Of a stretch of 64,000 nt of DNA, positions 16,981-26,854 are shown piece after piece. Both the position numbers and the translations under genes were made by a program. The notes below the pieces were generated by a model that worked only from the letters and a program-made list of their open reading frames with translations, was not told the origin of the DNA and did not search any database. Numbering within the stretch: position 1 is the stretch's first letter; every line of letters starts with the position of its first letter. The stretch is from Novipirellula galeiformis (GTDB taxonomy: Bacteria > Planctomycetota > Planctomycetia > Pirellulales > Pirellulaceae), in assembly GCF_007860095.1 (NCBI RefSeq), contig NZ_SJPT01000003.1:765764-829763 (forward strand). Direction: 5' to 3'.

Positions 16981-18372
16981 TTAGACCGTATGGATCGCTC
17001 GACCGGCTACCGCGAGTGCGGCCTCGTGAACGGCTTCGGAGAGCGTCGGATGCGCGTGACAGGTGCGAGCGATATCCTCGCTGCTGGCTCCGAACTCCAT
17101 CGCGGTCGCCGCTTCGGCGATCAAATCGCCCGCCCGGGCTCCGATGATGTGCACGCCAAGCACGCGGTCGGTTTTCGCATCGGCAAGAATCTTGACGCGT
17201 CCATCGGATTCGCCAAGCGTATGGGCACGCCCATTGGCACCAAACGGACAGATCCCTTTCTTGTATTCGATGCCGGCTTCCTTTAATTGCTCTTCGGTTT
17301 GGCCAACCATCCCGATCTCAGGATGGGTGTAAACGACCGCGGGGATCACATCGTAATTCATGTGACTCTTCATCCCCACCATGCGTTCGACGCACACGAT
17401 CGCTTCTTCCATCGCTTTGTGAGCGAGCATTGCTCCGCCGATACAGTCGCCGATCGCGTAAACGCTTTCAAGCGAAGTTTGGAATTCTTCATTGACGCTA
17501 ATGAAGCCCCGTTTGTCCGTTTCCAGACCGATCGCTTCGAGTCCAATGTTGTCAGTCGCCGGAGTGCGGCCGGTCGCCAACAACACGCGATCGGCGCGCA
17601 GGGTTTCCCCTCCTTTGATTTTCACGACACACTCATCGCCCTCGCGTTTCGCGGAATCGACGAAGGTGCTCGTACGAATATCCAAGCCTTGTTTCTTTAA
17701 CGTGCGATGGGCAAGTTGGGCGACCTCGCCATCGATGCCCGGCATGATGCGGTCGAGCGCTTCCAACACGATCACTTTGCTACCGAGTCGGTTCCAAACG
17801 CTACTCATTTCGAGACCGATGTAGCCGCCACCGATCACGATCAATCGTTCCGGGACATCGGGGAATGACAACGCCGTGGTGCTGTTTCCAATTCGGTCGC
17901 CGTCTTCTTCGATGAAGCTCAGTCGTGCCGGGCGGCTGCCGGTACAGACCAGAATCTGGTCCGCTTGGACGAGGACGGGTTCGTCACCGTCGACCTGGAT
18001 CGTTTCGTTGTCCTTGAATTTGCCGCGGCCGCGATAGGGCGTCACTCCTCGCTTTTTAAACAGCATGTCGATGCCACCGGTCAGCGTATCGACGATTTTT
18101 TTCTTGCGAGTCATCATCGCGTCGAGATCGAATTGCAGCCCGTCCAGCTTGATTCCGTGGGCCGAGAATCCGTGTTTTGCCTCATGGTACAGATGGCTGG
18201 ATTCCAACAAGGCCTTGCTCGGAATGCAACCGACGCGCAAACAAGTGCCACCGAATTGGTTATTTTCATCGATACAGGCAACATCGATCCCGAGTTGTGC
18301 GGCGCGGAGTGCGGCAACGTATCCTGCGGGACCACCGCCAAGCACTACTAATTCATGTCGAACTGTTTTCAT
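16981..18372 (-). CDS. lpdA: Dihydrolipoyl dehydrogenase (E3)
   Basis: The 463-residue flavoprotein shows the FAD-binding GGGPAGYVAALRAAQLG at the N-terminus, the redox-active disulfide CLRVGCIPSKALL (about residues 40-50), the NAD-binding GGGYIGLEMSSVWNRLG, and the catalytic C-terminal HAHPTLSE with a conserved His-Glu pair. It reoxidises dihydrolipoyl groups of 2-oxoacid dehydrogenase or glycine cleavage complexes and passes electrons to NAD. The frame is open 32 codons further upstream, but the ATG at 18372 fits the family start (MKTVRHELVVLGGG) and the usual length of about 465. No E1 or E2 gene is adjacent, so it may serve several complexes. Confidence 0.96.
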   Translation of the reverse strand: MKTVRHELVVLGGGPAGYVAALRAAQLGIDVACIDENNQFGGTCLRVGCIPSKALLESSHLYHEAKHGFSAHGIKLDGLQFDLDAMMTRKKKIVDTLTGGIDMLFKKRGVTPYRGRGKFKDNETIQVDGDEPVLVQADQILVCTGSRPARLSFIEEDGDRIGNSTTALSFPDVPERLIVIGGGYIGLEMSSVWNRLGSKVIVLEALDRIMPGIDGEVAQLAHRTLKKQGLDIRTSTFVDSAKREGDECVVKIKGGETLRADRVLLATGRTPATDNIGLEAIGLETDKRGFISVNEEFQTSLESVYAIGDCIGGAMLAHKAMEEAIVCVERMVGMKSHMNYDVIPAVVYTHPEIGMVGQTEEQLKEAGIEYKKGICPFGANGRAHTLGESDGRVKILADAKTDRVLGVHIIGARAGDLIAEAATAMEFGASSEDIARTCHAHPTLSEAVHEAALAVAGRAIHTV

Positions 18373-18578
18373 GTTTCTGTTTGCGGGCAAAGGTAGAAGG
18401 GAATGTCCAGGGACGATGGGTTGAAAGAACGGAGATTTCCAGGGGCTACAGTTTGGCAAACCAACCACCAGTTCGGCTACCGGGCTAGTTTCTTTAGCGG
18501 GCTTGCCGAAAGCGTTCGATAGGGCACAATTGGACCCTACGATCCCTCTCGAACTCTATCGCTCAACCGAGCCTCACC

Positions 18579-19520
18579 TTGCCCAAACGAAAACTACGTG
18601 CGATCGCCGGCCCTGCGTTTGCATGCCTGCTGTTTCTGTTGGCAATCAAATTGCTGTGGCGTGAAGCCCATGAGGTGACTTGGGCTGACTTTAAGGGCGG
18701 ATTCACTGGAGTTCCGGCAATTTATTTGGGCATCGCAACCTTCTTGATCGCGCTGAACTACGGCCTGCTGATCGCCTACGATTTGCTGGCCCTGCGGTAC
18801 ATTTGTCGCTCCTTGCCGCTGCGGCGAGTCGCCTTGGTCTCCTTTCTCGGCTTCACGCTGGGCAACAATCTAGGCACTTTTATGGCCGGGGCGCCGATTC
18901 GATACCGTTTTTATTCCCGTTGGGGATTAACCGCACGGCAAATCGTCGTCTTGATCTCGATTTGTGGATTGACGTTTTGGAGCGGCTTGTGGTTTCTTGG
19001 CGGTGTCGTTTTGGTTTCGGTGCCGATCACCTTACCCGCCTCGGTCCAGTTGCCGTTCGGAACCCAAACGCTCGGGGCGATCTTGCTCTGCCTGGCGACT
19101 GGCTATGGTGCGGTTTGTTGGCTATGGCATAAACCATGGCCGATCGGTGAACTTCACCTGCGGCCACCGGGCTTTGGGTTGATGGTCGTCCAAGCCTCCG
19201 TCGCCGCGGTCGACCTGCTGATCTCCGCAACCGCACTTTATCTGGTCCTTCCGATCGAGGCGGCGGTGCCGTTCGCTCACGTGTTGGCCGCCTATTTGGT
19301 GGCAATCGCGATCTCGCTGTTGACTCAAGTCCCCGGCGGATTGGGGGTCTTAGAAGTCATCTTGGTGACGCTACTAAAGGGGACCGTGGGCGATTCGGTG
19401 CTCGCTTCGGTACTGATTTTCCGAATTCTGTATTATGTGCTGCCATTAGTCTTTGGCATGATCACCCTGGCCGCTCACGAGATCTTCAGTGGTGCGGTAG
19501 TGGCACGCCGGGCTGATTGA
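18579..19520 (+). CDS. UPF0104 / lysylphosphatidylglycerol-synthase-type membrane protein
   Basis: The 313-residue protein is almost wholly hydrophobic, with about eight spans. It carries family-typical blocks: NNLGTFMAGAPIRYRFYSRWGLT, ISICGLTFWSGLWFLGGV and TQVPGGLGVLEVILVTLL. These match the integral-membrane part of MprF-like lysylphosphatidylglycerol synthases, but the C-terminal aminoacyl-transfer domain is absent, so only a flippase-like or unknown membrane role can be inferred. The start is a TTG at 18579 and lacks a clear ribosome-binding site. It is followed after 34 bases by a Gfo/Idh gene, so the two may be co-transcribed. Confidence 0.8.
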   Translation: MPKRKLRAIAGPAFACLLFLLAIKLLWREAHEVTWADFKGGFTGVPAIYLGIATFLIALNYGLLIAYDLLALRYICRSLPLRRVALVSFLGFTLGNNLGTFMAGAPIRYRFYSRWGLTARQIVVLISICGLTFWSGLWFLGGVVLVSVPITLPASVQLPFGTQTLGAILLCLATGYGAVCWLWHKPWPIGELHLRPPGFGLMVVQASVAAVDLLISATALYLVLPIEAAVPFAHVLAAYLVAIAISLLTQVPGGLGVLEVILVTLLKGTVGDSVLASVLIFRILYYVLPLVFGMITLAAHEIFSGAVVARRAD

Positions 19521-19554
19521 CGCCAACACGATTTTCGAACCCCAACGGAACAAG

Positions 19555-20631
19555 ATGAATCCGATCCGAATCGCCGGTATTAATTTCGACCACTTCCACA
19601 TGGGCGACTTATTGCGGATGGCGCATGAACACACCGATGTAGAGATCGTGGGAATCTGTGACGACGATCTCGATCGCATGGCGGAAGCTGCGAAATCATT
19701 CCGTATTCCCGAAACGCAAATCTTTACGGACCACGCGAAGTGTCTCGAGCAAGCCAAGCCCGACCTCGTCATTCTCTGTCCCGCGGCGTCGCATCATGGC
19801 GAGTGGGTCGAGAAAGTGGCTCCGTTTGGCTGCGACATTCTCGTTGAAAAACCGTTCGCAGCCTCGTTGGCCGAAGCCGACCGCATGATCCAGGCCACCA
19901 ATGCGTCGGGAAGTCGCCTAGCCATCAATTGGCCATTGACGTGGGTGCCATCGCATCGCACCACGAAACGCTTGATTGATGAGGGCAAAATTGGTGAAGT
20001 CCAAGAGGTGCACCACTATGGCGGCAATCGTGGCCCGCTTTGGCATGTCGCCGACAAGGTGGAGCGTTCGGCAAGTGAAGTCGAACGAGAAAAACCCAAC
20101 AGTTGGTTCTACAAACAGAGTCATGGTGGTGGTTCGTTGCTTGACTACGCGGGATACGGCACAACACTCGGCACTTGGTTTATGAATGGACGGCGACCGA
20201 TCGAAGTCACCTGTGTCGTCGACCAACCCCAAGGACTCGAGGTTGACGAGCACAGCATTACGATCGCCCGATACGCGACCGGGTTGTCGAAATTCGAAAC
20301 GCGCTGGGGCACGTTTACCGACCCTTGGACACATCAACCCCAACCCAAATGTGGCTTCGTCGTCGTCGGTACGGAAGGCACGATCTCCAGCGATGACTAC
20401 GCCGCAACCATTCGCGTACAATCAACCTCCTGTCCCGCAGGCGAAGAGATCGCCGTCGACACGTTGGTCGCTCCTCTGCAAAACCCAGTGCAGTACATGG
20501 TTGACGTGATCCGTCGCGGCGCCCAGGTGGAAGGGCCACTCAGCCCTGAGATCAGCCGTATCGGACAACAGATCGTCGACTCCGCGGTGCTCAGCGTGAA
20601 GCAACGTGCCACCGTGGCACTACTGAACTAG
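19555..20631 (+). CDS. Gfo/Idh/MocA-family oxidoreductase
   Basis: The 358-residue protein has an N-terminal Rossmann half (IRIAGINFDHFHMGDL, then VEIVGICDDDLDRM) and the family catalytic block VEKPFAASLAEADRM around residues 100-115, in which the EKP lysine is conserved. The C-terminal half is the usual alpha/beta domain. Such enzymes act on sugars, inositols or related compounds with bound NAD(P). The first glycine motif is atypical (GINFDHFH rather than GxGxxG), which may alter cofactor binding. The substrate cannot be deduced. Planctomycetes carry many paralogues. The stop codon lies inside the first unit of an 18-bp tandem repeat. Confidence 0.88.
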   Translation: MNPIRIAGINFDHFHMGDLLRMAHEHTDVEIVGICDDDLDRMAEAAKSFRIPETQIFTDHAKCLEQAKPDLVILCPAASHHGEWVEKVAPFGCDILVEKPFAASLAEADRMIQATNASGSRLAINWPLTWVPSHRTTKRLIDEGKIGEVQEVHHYGGNRGPLWHVADKVERSASEVEREKPNSWFYKQSHGGGSLLDYAGYGTTLGTWFMNGRRPIEVTCVVDQPQGLEVDEHSITIARYATGLSKFETRWGTFTDPWTHQPQPKCGFVVVGTEGTISSDDYAATIRVQSTSCPAGEEIAVDTLVAPLQNPVQYMVDVIRRGAQVEGPLSPEISRIGQQIVDSAVLSVKQRATVALLN

Positions 20632-20696
20632 GCGCCGCGACTAAACTAGGCAGCGCGACTAAACTAGGCAGCGAGACTGAACTAGGCAGCGCGGCA
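20625..20696 (+). repeat. 18-bp tandem repeat, four units, covering a stop codon
   Basis: Four units of the form RAACTAGGCAGCGCGACT start at 20625, 20643, 20661 and 20679. The TAG of the upstream oxidoreductase gene (20629-20631) lies in the first unit. Each unit carries the same in-frame stop, so repeat copy number cannot change the protein end. Confidence 0.95.
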
Positions 20697-20826
20697 TCCG
20701 TGCTGCTCGCCGGACGAAGTCGCCCCGATTGGCGATCCCGCCACGTCCACGCGAAGTGGATGTGTGGTTGACCAGCCGACATTCCGGTAAAATCGAGAGC
20801 TTGCCACTCCGCAGGGAAGCCCCGTC

Positions 20827-22917
20827 ATGCCCGACAGCGTCTATTTAGCGACCAACGAAAATGCGACAGGAAAACGCATGGTGGCGCTCGGGGTGATGGA
20901 ATTGGCGGTGCGTCGTTTCGATCGCGTTATTTTCTTTCGCCCCGTCGTGCACGCCGATCCACGGGACGACCAAAGCATTCGATTAATGCGATCACGTTAC
21001 CCGATTGCGGCAACGCCGGATCAAATGGCGGGAGTCACCCGTAGCGAAGCGCGTCGCTTGCTCGCCGAGGATCGCGGCGACACGTTGATCCAGCGGATTC
21101 AACAGAAATTCAAGTCACTACAGGAATCGGCGGACTTTGCCGTTGTCGAAGGGACCAGCTTCCAAGGCTTGGCTCAAGAGATTGAGTTTGAATTGAACGC
21201 CGATATCGCTGTCAATCTTGGCTGTGCGATCATGACAGTCTTTTCCGCGTATGGCAAAACGGTCGAAGAGAGCGTGCAATCGATTCGGATCGGCAACGAC
21301 AGCATCAGCGACCGCGGAGGCCAAGTGATTGCCACCGTGCTGAATCAAATTAGCCCGAGTGACGAAGCAGATCTGCGTTTGGCGTATACCCAAGCATTGA
21401 AGGGCCCCTCGTCACCGCTATACATGATTCCCGAGGAACCGCTGCTGCGTCAGCCCACGCTGCGTGAAATCCAAGTCGGCTTGGGGGCAACGGTATTGAG
21501 TGGTGATGAAACGACGTTTGATCGCGAAGTCACCCAGTTGCAAGTCGCGGCGATGCAGGTGCCTGATTTTCTCACACGATTGCAGCGTTCGAGCTTGGTG
21601 ATCACGCCGGGGGACCGCAGCGACATTTTGCTCGGCTGTGCATTGGCGAGTCTGGATGCGAACGGCCCTTCGCCCGCGGGCGTTGTCTTGACCGCTGGTT
21701 TGATGCCGCCATCAGTGGTCCAGCGATTGGTTAGCGAGACCTCGGGACTGCCGGTCTTGTCGACCTTGGTCGATACGTTTGCCGCAGCCACCGTGGCCGC
21801 CCAAATCCGTGCCGAAATCGACGAACACTCGCCCCGAAAGATCGATTCCGCGATCGGATTATTTGAACAGCACATCGATATCGACGACCTCGCCACGCGC
21901 TTCCAGGCTCCCGACACCCACCGCGTCACACCGATGTTGTTTGAGCACTCGTTGATTCAACGGGCACGCAAGAAACGGGTTCGCATCGTGTTGCCCGAAG
22001 GGAACGAGCCACGCATTCTACAAGCCGTCGATGCGCTGCGCCGCCGAGACGTTGCCGACCTGATTTTACTCGGCGATCCGGCCTCGATTCGCGCCGCAGC
22101 CAGTCACGTTGGGGTGGCGATCCCAAACACAGGCGTCCAGATCATTGACCCCAAGACTTCGCCGCTGCGCGACGAATTCGTGAACACCTACTACGCGCTG
22201 CGAAAGCACAAGGGAGTTACGATCGACGTCGCGCGTGACCGGATGCTCGAAGTCAGCTACTTCGGGACGATGATGGTGCGAAAGGGACTCGCCGGCGGCA
22301 TGGTGTCCGGCGCGACCAACACGACCGCCAACACGATCCGTCCCGCATTCGAATTCATTAAAACACGCGAGGGAGTGTGCTGTGTTAGCAGCGTCTTTTT
22401 AATGTGCCTCAAGCATGATGTGTTGGTGTATGGTGATTGCGCCGTGATCCCCAACCCGACCGCAGAACAATTGGCTGAAATTGCGGCCAACAGCTCCGAT
22501 ACCGCAGCGCAATTCGGAATCGAACCACGCGTCGCGATGCTGTCCTACTCGACGGGCGAGAGCGGGCATGGCGAGGATGTCGATCGAGTCCGTGAAGCCA
22601 CCGCGATCCTAAAGCGAAATCGGCCCGATTTATTGGTCGAAGGCCCGGTGCAGTATGACGCTGCGATCGACCCGGCCGTTGCAGCAGCAAAATTGCCGGG
22701 CAGCACCGTCGCAGGACGAGCCACCGTGTTCATCTTTCCCGATCTGAACACCGGCAACAATACTTACAAGGCAGTGCAGCGATCGGCCGGCGCCGTGGCG
22801 ATCGGCCCCGTGCTGCAAGGGTTGCGAAAACCAGTGAACGATCTTTCGCGAGGCTGCAGCGTAGCGGATATCGTCAACACCGTCGCGATTACCGCAATCC
22901 AGGCACAAGCGTCATGA
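20827..22917 (+). CDS. pta: Phosphate acetyltransferase, long form
   Basis: The 696-residue enzyme has the three parts of long Pta: an N-terminal P-loop-like domain (MPDSVYLATNENATGKRMVALGV style, a variant P-loop), a DRTGG-type middle, and the C-terminal catalytic domain from about residue 370 (RARKKRVRIVLPEGNEPRIL, GMVSGATNTTANTIRPAFEF, SYSTGESGHGEDVDRVREAT). It interconverts acetyl-CoA and acetyl phosphate in the cytoplasm. Length compares well with the 714 residues of the E. coli protein. Its stop overlaps the ackA start by four bases, so the two enzymes of the acetate pathway are translationally coupled. Confidence 0.95.
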   Translation: MPDSVYLATNENATGKRMVALGVMELAVRRFDRVIFFRPVVHADPRDDQSIRLMRSRYPIAATPDQMAGVTRSEARRLLAEDRGDTLIQRIQQKFKSLQESADFAVVEGTSFQGLAQEIEFELNADIAVNLGCAIMTVFSAYGKTVEESVQSIRIGNDSISDRGGQVIATVLNQISPSDEADLRLAYTQALKGPSSPLYMIPEEPLLRQPTLREIQVGLGATVLSGDETTFDREVTQLQVAAMQVPDFLTRLQRSSLVITPGDRSDILLGCALASLDANGPSPAGVVLTAGLMPPSVVQRLVSETSGLPVLSTLVDTFAAATVAAQIRAEIDEHSPRKIDSAIGLFEQHIDIDDLATRFQAPDTHRVTPMLFEHSLIQRARKKRVRIVLPEGNEPRILQAVDALRRRDVADLILLGDPASIRAAASHVGVAIPNTGVQIIDPKTSPLRDEFVNTYYALRKHKGVTIDVARDRMLEVSYFGTMMVRKGLAGGMVSGATNTTANTIRPAFEFIKTREGVCCVSSVFLMCLKHDVLVYGDCAVIPNPTAEQLAEIAANSSDTAAQFGIEPRVAMLSYSTGESGHGEDVDRVREATAILKRNRPDLLVEGPVQYDAAIDPAVAAAKLPGSTVAGRATVFIFPDLNTGNNTYKAVQRSAGAVAIGPVLQGLRKPVNDLSRGCSVADIVNTVAITAIQAQAS

Positions 22918-24053
22918 ATATCCTTGTCTTTAACGTCGGCAGCACGACGCTGAAATTCGCTTGTATCAACGCCCACTCAGGACACCGCCTGAGCAAAGGT
23001 TTGGTCGATCGCATTGGTCAAGCTGGCGGTGATGCACCGAATCATGCCGTTGCCGCACGCATCGCATGGGACCGACTCAAAAACCTTGAGATCACTGCGA
23101 TCGGTCACCGGATTGTTCAAGGGGGCGATCGTTTCACGACCCCCACGACCGTCAATGACCGTGTACGGCACGAACTCGTAGCGCTCGATACGCTCGCGCC
23201 GCTGCACAATCCGCTCGCCCGAGCGGTCGTCGAGGCTATCAACGACCTGGGATTGTCAATTCCGCAGGTGCTTGTTTTTGATACGGCCTATTTCGCAACG
23301 CTGCCCCCCAAGGCCTATCGCTATGCAATCGCAGAATCGGCGTACCGCGAGCATGGGATTCGGCGTTTCGGTTTTCACGGAACATCCCACGGCTACGTCA
23401 CCGAAAGAGCAATCGCATTTTTAGGCGACTCGGCACAGGCGAAACGCATCATTTCGCTGCATCTCGGTGGCGGGGCGAGCGCCGCCGCATCGATCGATGG
23501 CGTCGCGGTGGAAACATCGATGGGCATGACCCCCTTGGAAGGATTGGTGATGGCAACACGAACCGGAGACATCGATGCCGCAGTGCCACTTCACTTGATG
23601 CGGCAAACGGGAAAGTCGGCGGACACGATCGACCATTTGCTCAACATGCAAAGCGGGCTGCTGGGACTATGCGGTGATATGGATATGCGAACCGTGCTGG
23701 AACGTCGCAACGCGGGGGACGCGTCAGCTACGCTGGCGATCGATATCTACGTTCACCGGATCCTGAAGTACATCGGCAGCTACTTCGCGATTCTCGGTGG
23801 GCTTGATGCACTCGTCTTCACCGCCGGAGTCGGCGAGCACTCCGCTGAAATTCGCAAGCTGGTCACGGCCCCTCTGGCTCATCTTGGAATCGTGATCGCC
23901 CCAGACGTGAATGAATCCTCGCTGACGAACGATGCCATCGTCGATTTATCGCAAGCCGACGCAGCCGTTCGCACCCTTGTCGTACCGACCAACGAAGAAC
24001 GCGCCATCGCCAAACACGTCCTCAATCAACTCACCAAGGAACGTCTGGCTTAG
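22914..24053 (+). CDS. ackA: Acetate kinase
   Basis: The 379-residue protein has the ASKHA family signatures: NILVFNVGSTTLKFACIN at the start (N-x-G-S-[ST] motif, here with T for S), GFHGTSHGYV at about residues 157-166 with the conserved histidine, LHLGGGASAAASIDG and TAGVGEHSAEIR near the end. It transfers phosphate from acetyl phosphate to ADP, yielding acetate and ATP, or runs in reverse. It is slightly shorter than the common 400 residues. The ATG overlaps the pta stop as ATGA. With the ADP-forming acyl-CoA synthetase at 36354 the organism has two ATP-yielding routes from acetyl-CoA to acetate. Confidence 0.95.
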   Translation: MNILVFNVGSTTLKFACINAHSGHRLSKGLVDRIGQAGGDAPNHAVAARIAWDRLKNLEITAIGHRIVQGGDRFTTPTTVNDRVRHELVALDTLAPLHNPLARAVVEAINDLGLSIPQVLVFDTAYFATLPPKAYRYAIAESAYREHGIRRFGFHGTSHGYVTERAIAFLGDSAQAKRIISLHLGGGASAAASIDGVAVETSMGMTPLEGLVMATRTGDIDAAVPLHLMRQTGKSADTIDHLLNMQSGLLGLCGDMDMRTVLERRNAGDASATLAIDIYVHRILKYIGSYFAILGGLDALVFTAGVGEHSAEIRKLVTAPLAHLGIVIAPDVNESSLTNDAIVDLSQADAAVRTLVVPTNEERAIAKHVLNQLTKERLA

Positions 24054-24055
24054 GA

Positions 24056-24140
24056 CAATTTGAGAAAGCATGTAGGCGCTAAAAAAGTCGCTACGTTCGC
24101 CAGTACCTGGGCCACCGTCTGGCGACGGTAGCTACATCAA
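24056..24140 (+). repeat. Dispersed hairpin repeat, copy 1
   Basis: The segment begins CAATTTGAGAAA and ends GGCGACGGTAGCTACATCAA. Its core CCGTCTGGCGACGG can fold into a hairpin. The same sequence recurs in reverse orientation at 35984-36063, and its 3' half recurs at 59411-59454. It sits directly after the ackA stop. Confidence 0.85.
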
Positions 24141-24300
24141 TGACAGAAATGCGTTCGCTAGAATTCGTCTGCGTTCAACGGAATTCAATGTGCAACGTGA
24201 TTCGCGATGGGCGCCCGAGACAGATCACGCGTCGATCGAGCGGGGAAGCAGGAACGGAAACCAGGGACGGGGAACCACGGACAGGGCCACCCGACTGACA

Positions 24301-26097
24301 TCATTCTGGGGCGGGGCGACCGTCCGCCGCCACATCGGGATCGTTGGGCTTGGGCGGGGGACCATCTCGCTTTACTTCCTCATTGAAATCGAGGATGGTT
24401 TTGACCACGTCGATCAATTGGTCCAAGCGGAACGGTTTGAACAGGACCCCTTTGGCGTGCAGCCCGTTTTGGCGAGCTTTGACAATGGAGTGGCCGGGGT
24501 CATAGCCAAATCCTGTCATCAAGACCATTGGCACATAGTCCATCAACTTCCCGAGTCGCAGCATCAATTGATAGCCGCTGTAGTCGGGAAGTTTGATGTC
24601 ACTAATGATCACATCATAGCTGGTCGAATCGTCGCTACCGCGAACCATCAACACCGCTTCATCGCCCTTGTGGGCGGTTTCAACAATGCAACCGTAACGC
24701 TCGAGCAGATAGTGGGCGTCTTCGCGAACTTGCTCGTCCGCATCAACGACCAAGATACGTTTACCACGAAGCGAAACATGATGGGTCGAATCCGCGCCCA
24801 CGGGAACGGCTTCGAGTGGCGTCATCCGCTGACCGATCTGCTGAATCGTTTGCTTGATGTCGCGAGCATTTCGCAGGATACGCTTCAGCCGATCGACGAC
24901 CTCGGAGCTGTGTCCGATGTACTGCTCCATGACGTTGACCGCGTCATTCAAGATTTCGTCGACCGGAAGCGCGACGGCGCCGTGGATTGCATCACAGCTC
25001 TGCTGAGCCGTATTGGCTTTCTGAGCGACAAGCAATTCCAACGTGTTGAGGGCGAATGCAATGTCGCGAGCAAAGATCTCGAGGAACTGCAGGTCACTAT
25101 CGCCAAACGCATTGATCTCGGGACTCTCGATGTTGACCGTACCGAGCACTTGGTCATGCAGCATCAGCGGAACGGTCAACGAGCTCCGTGAGTCGGCCAC
25201 CCCGGGAATAAACAGGGGGTCATTGACGACATCGTGGCAGATATAGCTGACCCCACTTGCCGCAACATAACCGGTAATCCCGTTACCTTGTGGGTGGGCA
25301 ATCAGCTGTCGATCGGCGGCGTCCTGGTCAATCCCCACACTTAGCAACGGCATCAAATTACCAGTGGCCTGCTCGAGCAAGCGGATCTCGATGATGTTGA
25401 AGTTCAGCAGGTCGCTAAGGTAGTGGCGGATATTCTCTTTGAGCAGGTCAATTCGCTCATCCACTTCCATCATGAAGATTTCGGTCGGACGCAGATCGGC
25501 GAGTTCGCGACCCGCTTGATGAATCGCCGCCAGTTTGTTTTGCTGCAGAATCTCTTCGGTGATGTCGTTGACGGTGACAACAAGTTGGCGGCGATGGACC
25601 GGGTGGACCATGGGAGCTGCATGGACTTGGAAGTAGCGACTGTCTTCGGTGTGCAGCGTGCTATTGCTCTCGTCGCCGGTTGCCAGGGCGGTGTGGAAGG
25701 GACAGAAATCGGGCCCCATAATTTCTGGGTTGGAGAGCATTTCGTAAAAGTTGAGCCCCACCGCCGGTTCGCTGCGCCCGGACCACTCCACCAGCCGACG
25801 ATTCGCCCAAAGCACCCGCAAATCAGCATCGAGCAACGCGACTCCCTCAGGCATATCGCGAAGCATAATACCGCTCTGCGAAATCCCGCGAAGCTCGCTT
25901 AGCTCGGGGAATTGATCTCGAGCGATCCAGACACCGTCGATCGTCGGGTCATCCAATTGGTCTACCACGGCAACCGATCCATCGACAACCACGACTTCCT
26001 CGCCCGCAATCTCTGCGGGAAGCGTGACCGGGTCGCCAATACAAATCAATTTGCGAGGCATTGCTAGATTCTGTGTTGTTTGTGTCGATCGAGTCAT
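24301..26097 (-). CDS. PAS-GAF-receiver signalling protein without kinase domain
   Basis: The 598-residue protein has an N-terminal stretch of unknown type, a PAS domain at about residues 75-185 (MPEGVALLDADLRVLWANRRLVEW), a GAF domain at about 200-350, a helical linker that could dimerise, and a C-terminal receiver domain at about 435-565 with acidic VVDAD, phospho-acceptor DIKLP and FKPF lysine. No histidine kinase ATPase, HTH or GGDEF output is present. It probably relays or integrates signals through protein contact. The ATG at 26097 is preceded by AGGGAAAG at good spacing; an in-frame GTG at 26112 is less likely. No kinase gene is adjacent, so the phosphodonor is unknown. Confidence 0.86.
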   Translation of the reverse strand: MTRSTQTTQNLAMPRKLICIGDPVTLPAEIAGEEVVVVDGSVAVVDQLDDPTIDGVWIARDQFPELSELRGISQSGIMLRDMPEGVALLDADLRVLWANRRLVEWSGRSEPAVGLNFYEMLSNPEIMGPDFCPFHTALATGDESNSTLHTEDSRYFQVHAAPMVHPVHRRQLVVTVNDITEEILQQNKLAAIHQAGRELADLRPTEIFMMEVDERIDLLKENIRHYLSDLLNFNIIEIRLLEQATGNLMPLLSVGIDQDAADRQLIAHPQGNGITGYVAASGVSYICHDVVNDPLFIPGVADSRSSLTVPLMLHDQVLGTVNIESPEINAFGDSDLQFLEIFARDIAFALNTLELLVAQKANTAQQSCDAIHGAVALPVDEILNDAVNVMEQYIGHSSEVVDRLKRILRNARDIKQTIQQIGQRMTPLEAVPVGADSTHHVSLRGKRILVVDADEQVREDAHYLLERYGCIVETAHKGDEAVLMVRGSDDSTSYDVIISDIKLPDYSGYQLMLRLGKLMDYVPMVLMTGFGYDPGHSIVKARQNGLHAKGVLFKPFRLDQLIDVVKTILDFNEEVKRDGPPPKPNDPDVAADGRPAPE

Positions 26098-26197
26098 CGA
26101 TCTTTCCCTCACCCGCCCAGATGAACGTGAACTGTATCACATGATCGCTATCACGCACCCTAAAGTCACTCGCGTCCAAGTCGCTTTGCTCTGACCA

Positions 26198-26285
26198 GAG
26201 ACTTCATCCTAGGGACTTCATCCTGGTATCCAACGACTCGGCCCCGCAAGCTTCCAGAGTATCCCTGTTTCCAGAGTATCCCTGT
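26198..26285. repeat. Two short tandem duplications (14 bp and 17 bp)
   Basis: GRGACTTCATCCTR occurs at 26198-26211 and 26212-26225. TTCCAGAGTATCCCTGT occurs at 26252-26268 and, exactly, again at 26269-26285. Confidence 0.92.
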
Positions 26286-26854
26286 CCTAAACCTTTTCGC
26301 TGGCCTAACGTACTCACCTCGATGCTGAAACCACCGCTGTGTGGAGTGCGTTTTCAGCTTGTCCTTCTCCGACGCCTCATTCTCTTTGCCTGACGCGTCA
26401 CCCGCAACTGTAGCCCGAGCAAGCCTAAGGCTGTCGTTAAATCCTACAGGGTGACACCAAGACGACCAACCTCGAACGCCAACGCGGGGTCCAAGTTTGC
26501 CCCTCAGCTCAAGTTAATGTTAAATAGCCATTCATCATCATGACTTCATCATAAGGAACCAAGGTCGTTTTGTCATAGTGATCTCTTGGGATGTGAGTCG
26601 TTACGGGACACTTTTCCCCATCCTCGCCCGACCAACATGCTAAATCGCTTCATTGTGACACCGCGATTGCGGGACAAGTGAGGGAATTAACGTCATTGCG
26701 CCACTGCCACGGCGGCGCCGAAGCCTCGGTTTGCGACGCGGCCGTGGCGATCATGGTCTCCGAATGGCAGCCCCCAAGTGCCGACGAGGAGCGATCCGAC
26801 GTGGGACGGAATGCCGCCCAAAGTGGGTGCCAAGATACAAGGCGAGCCAAGCGG

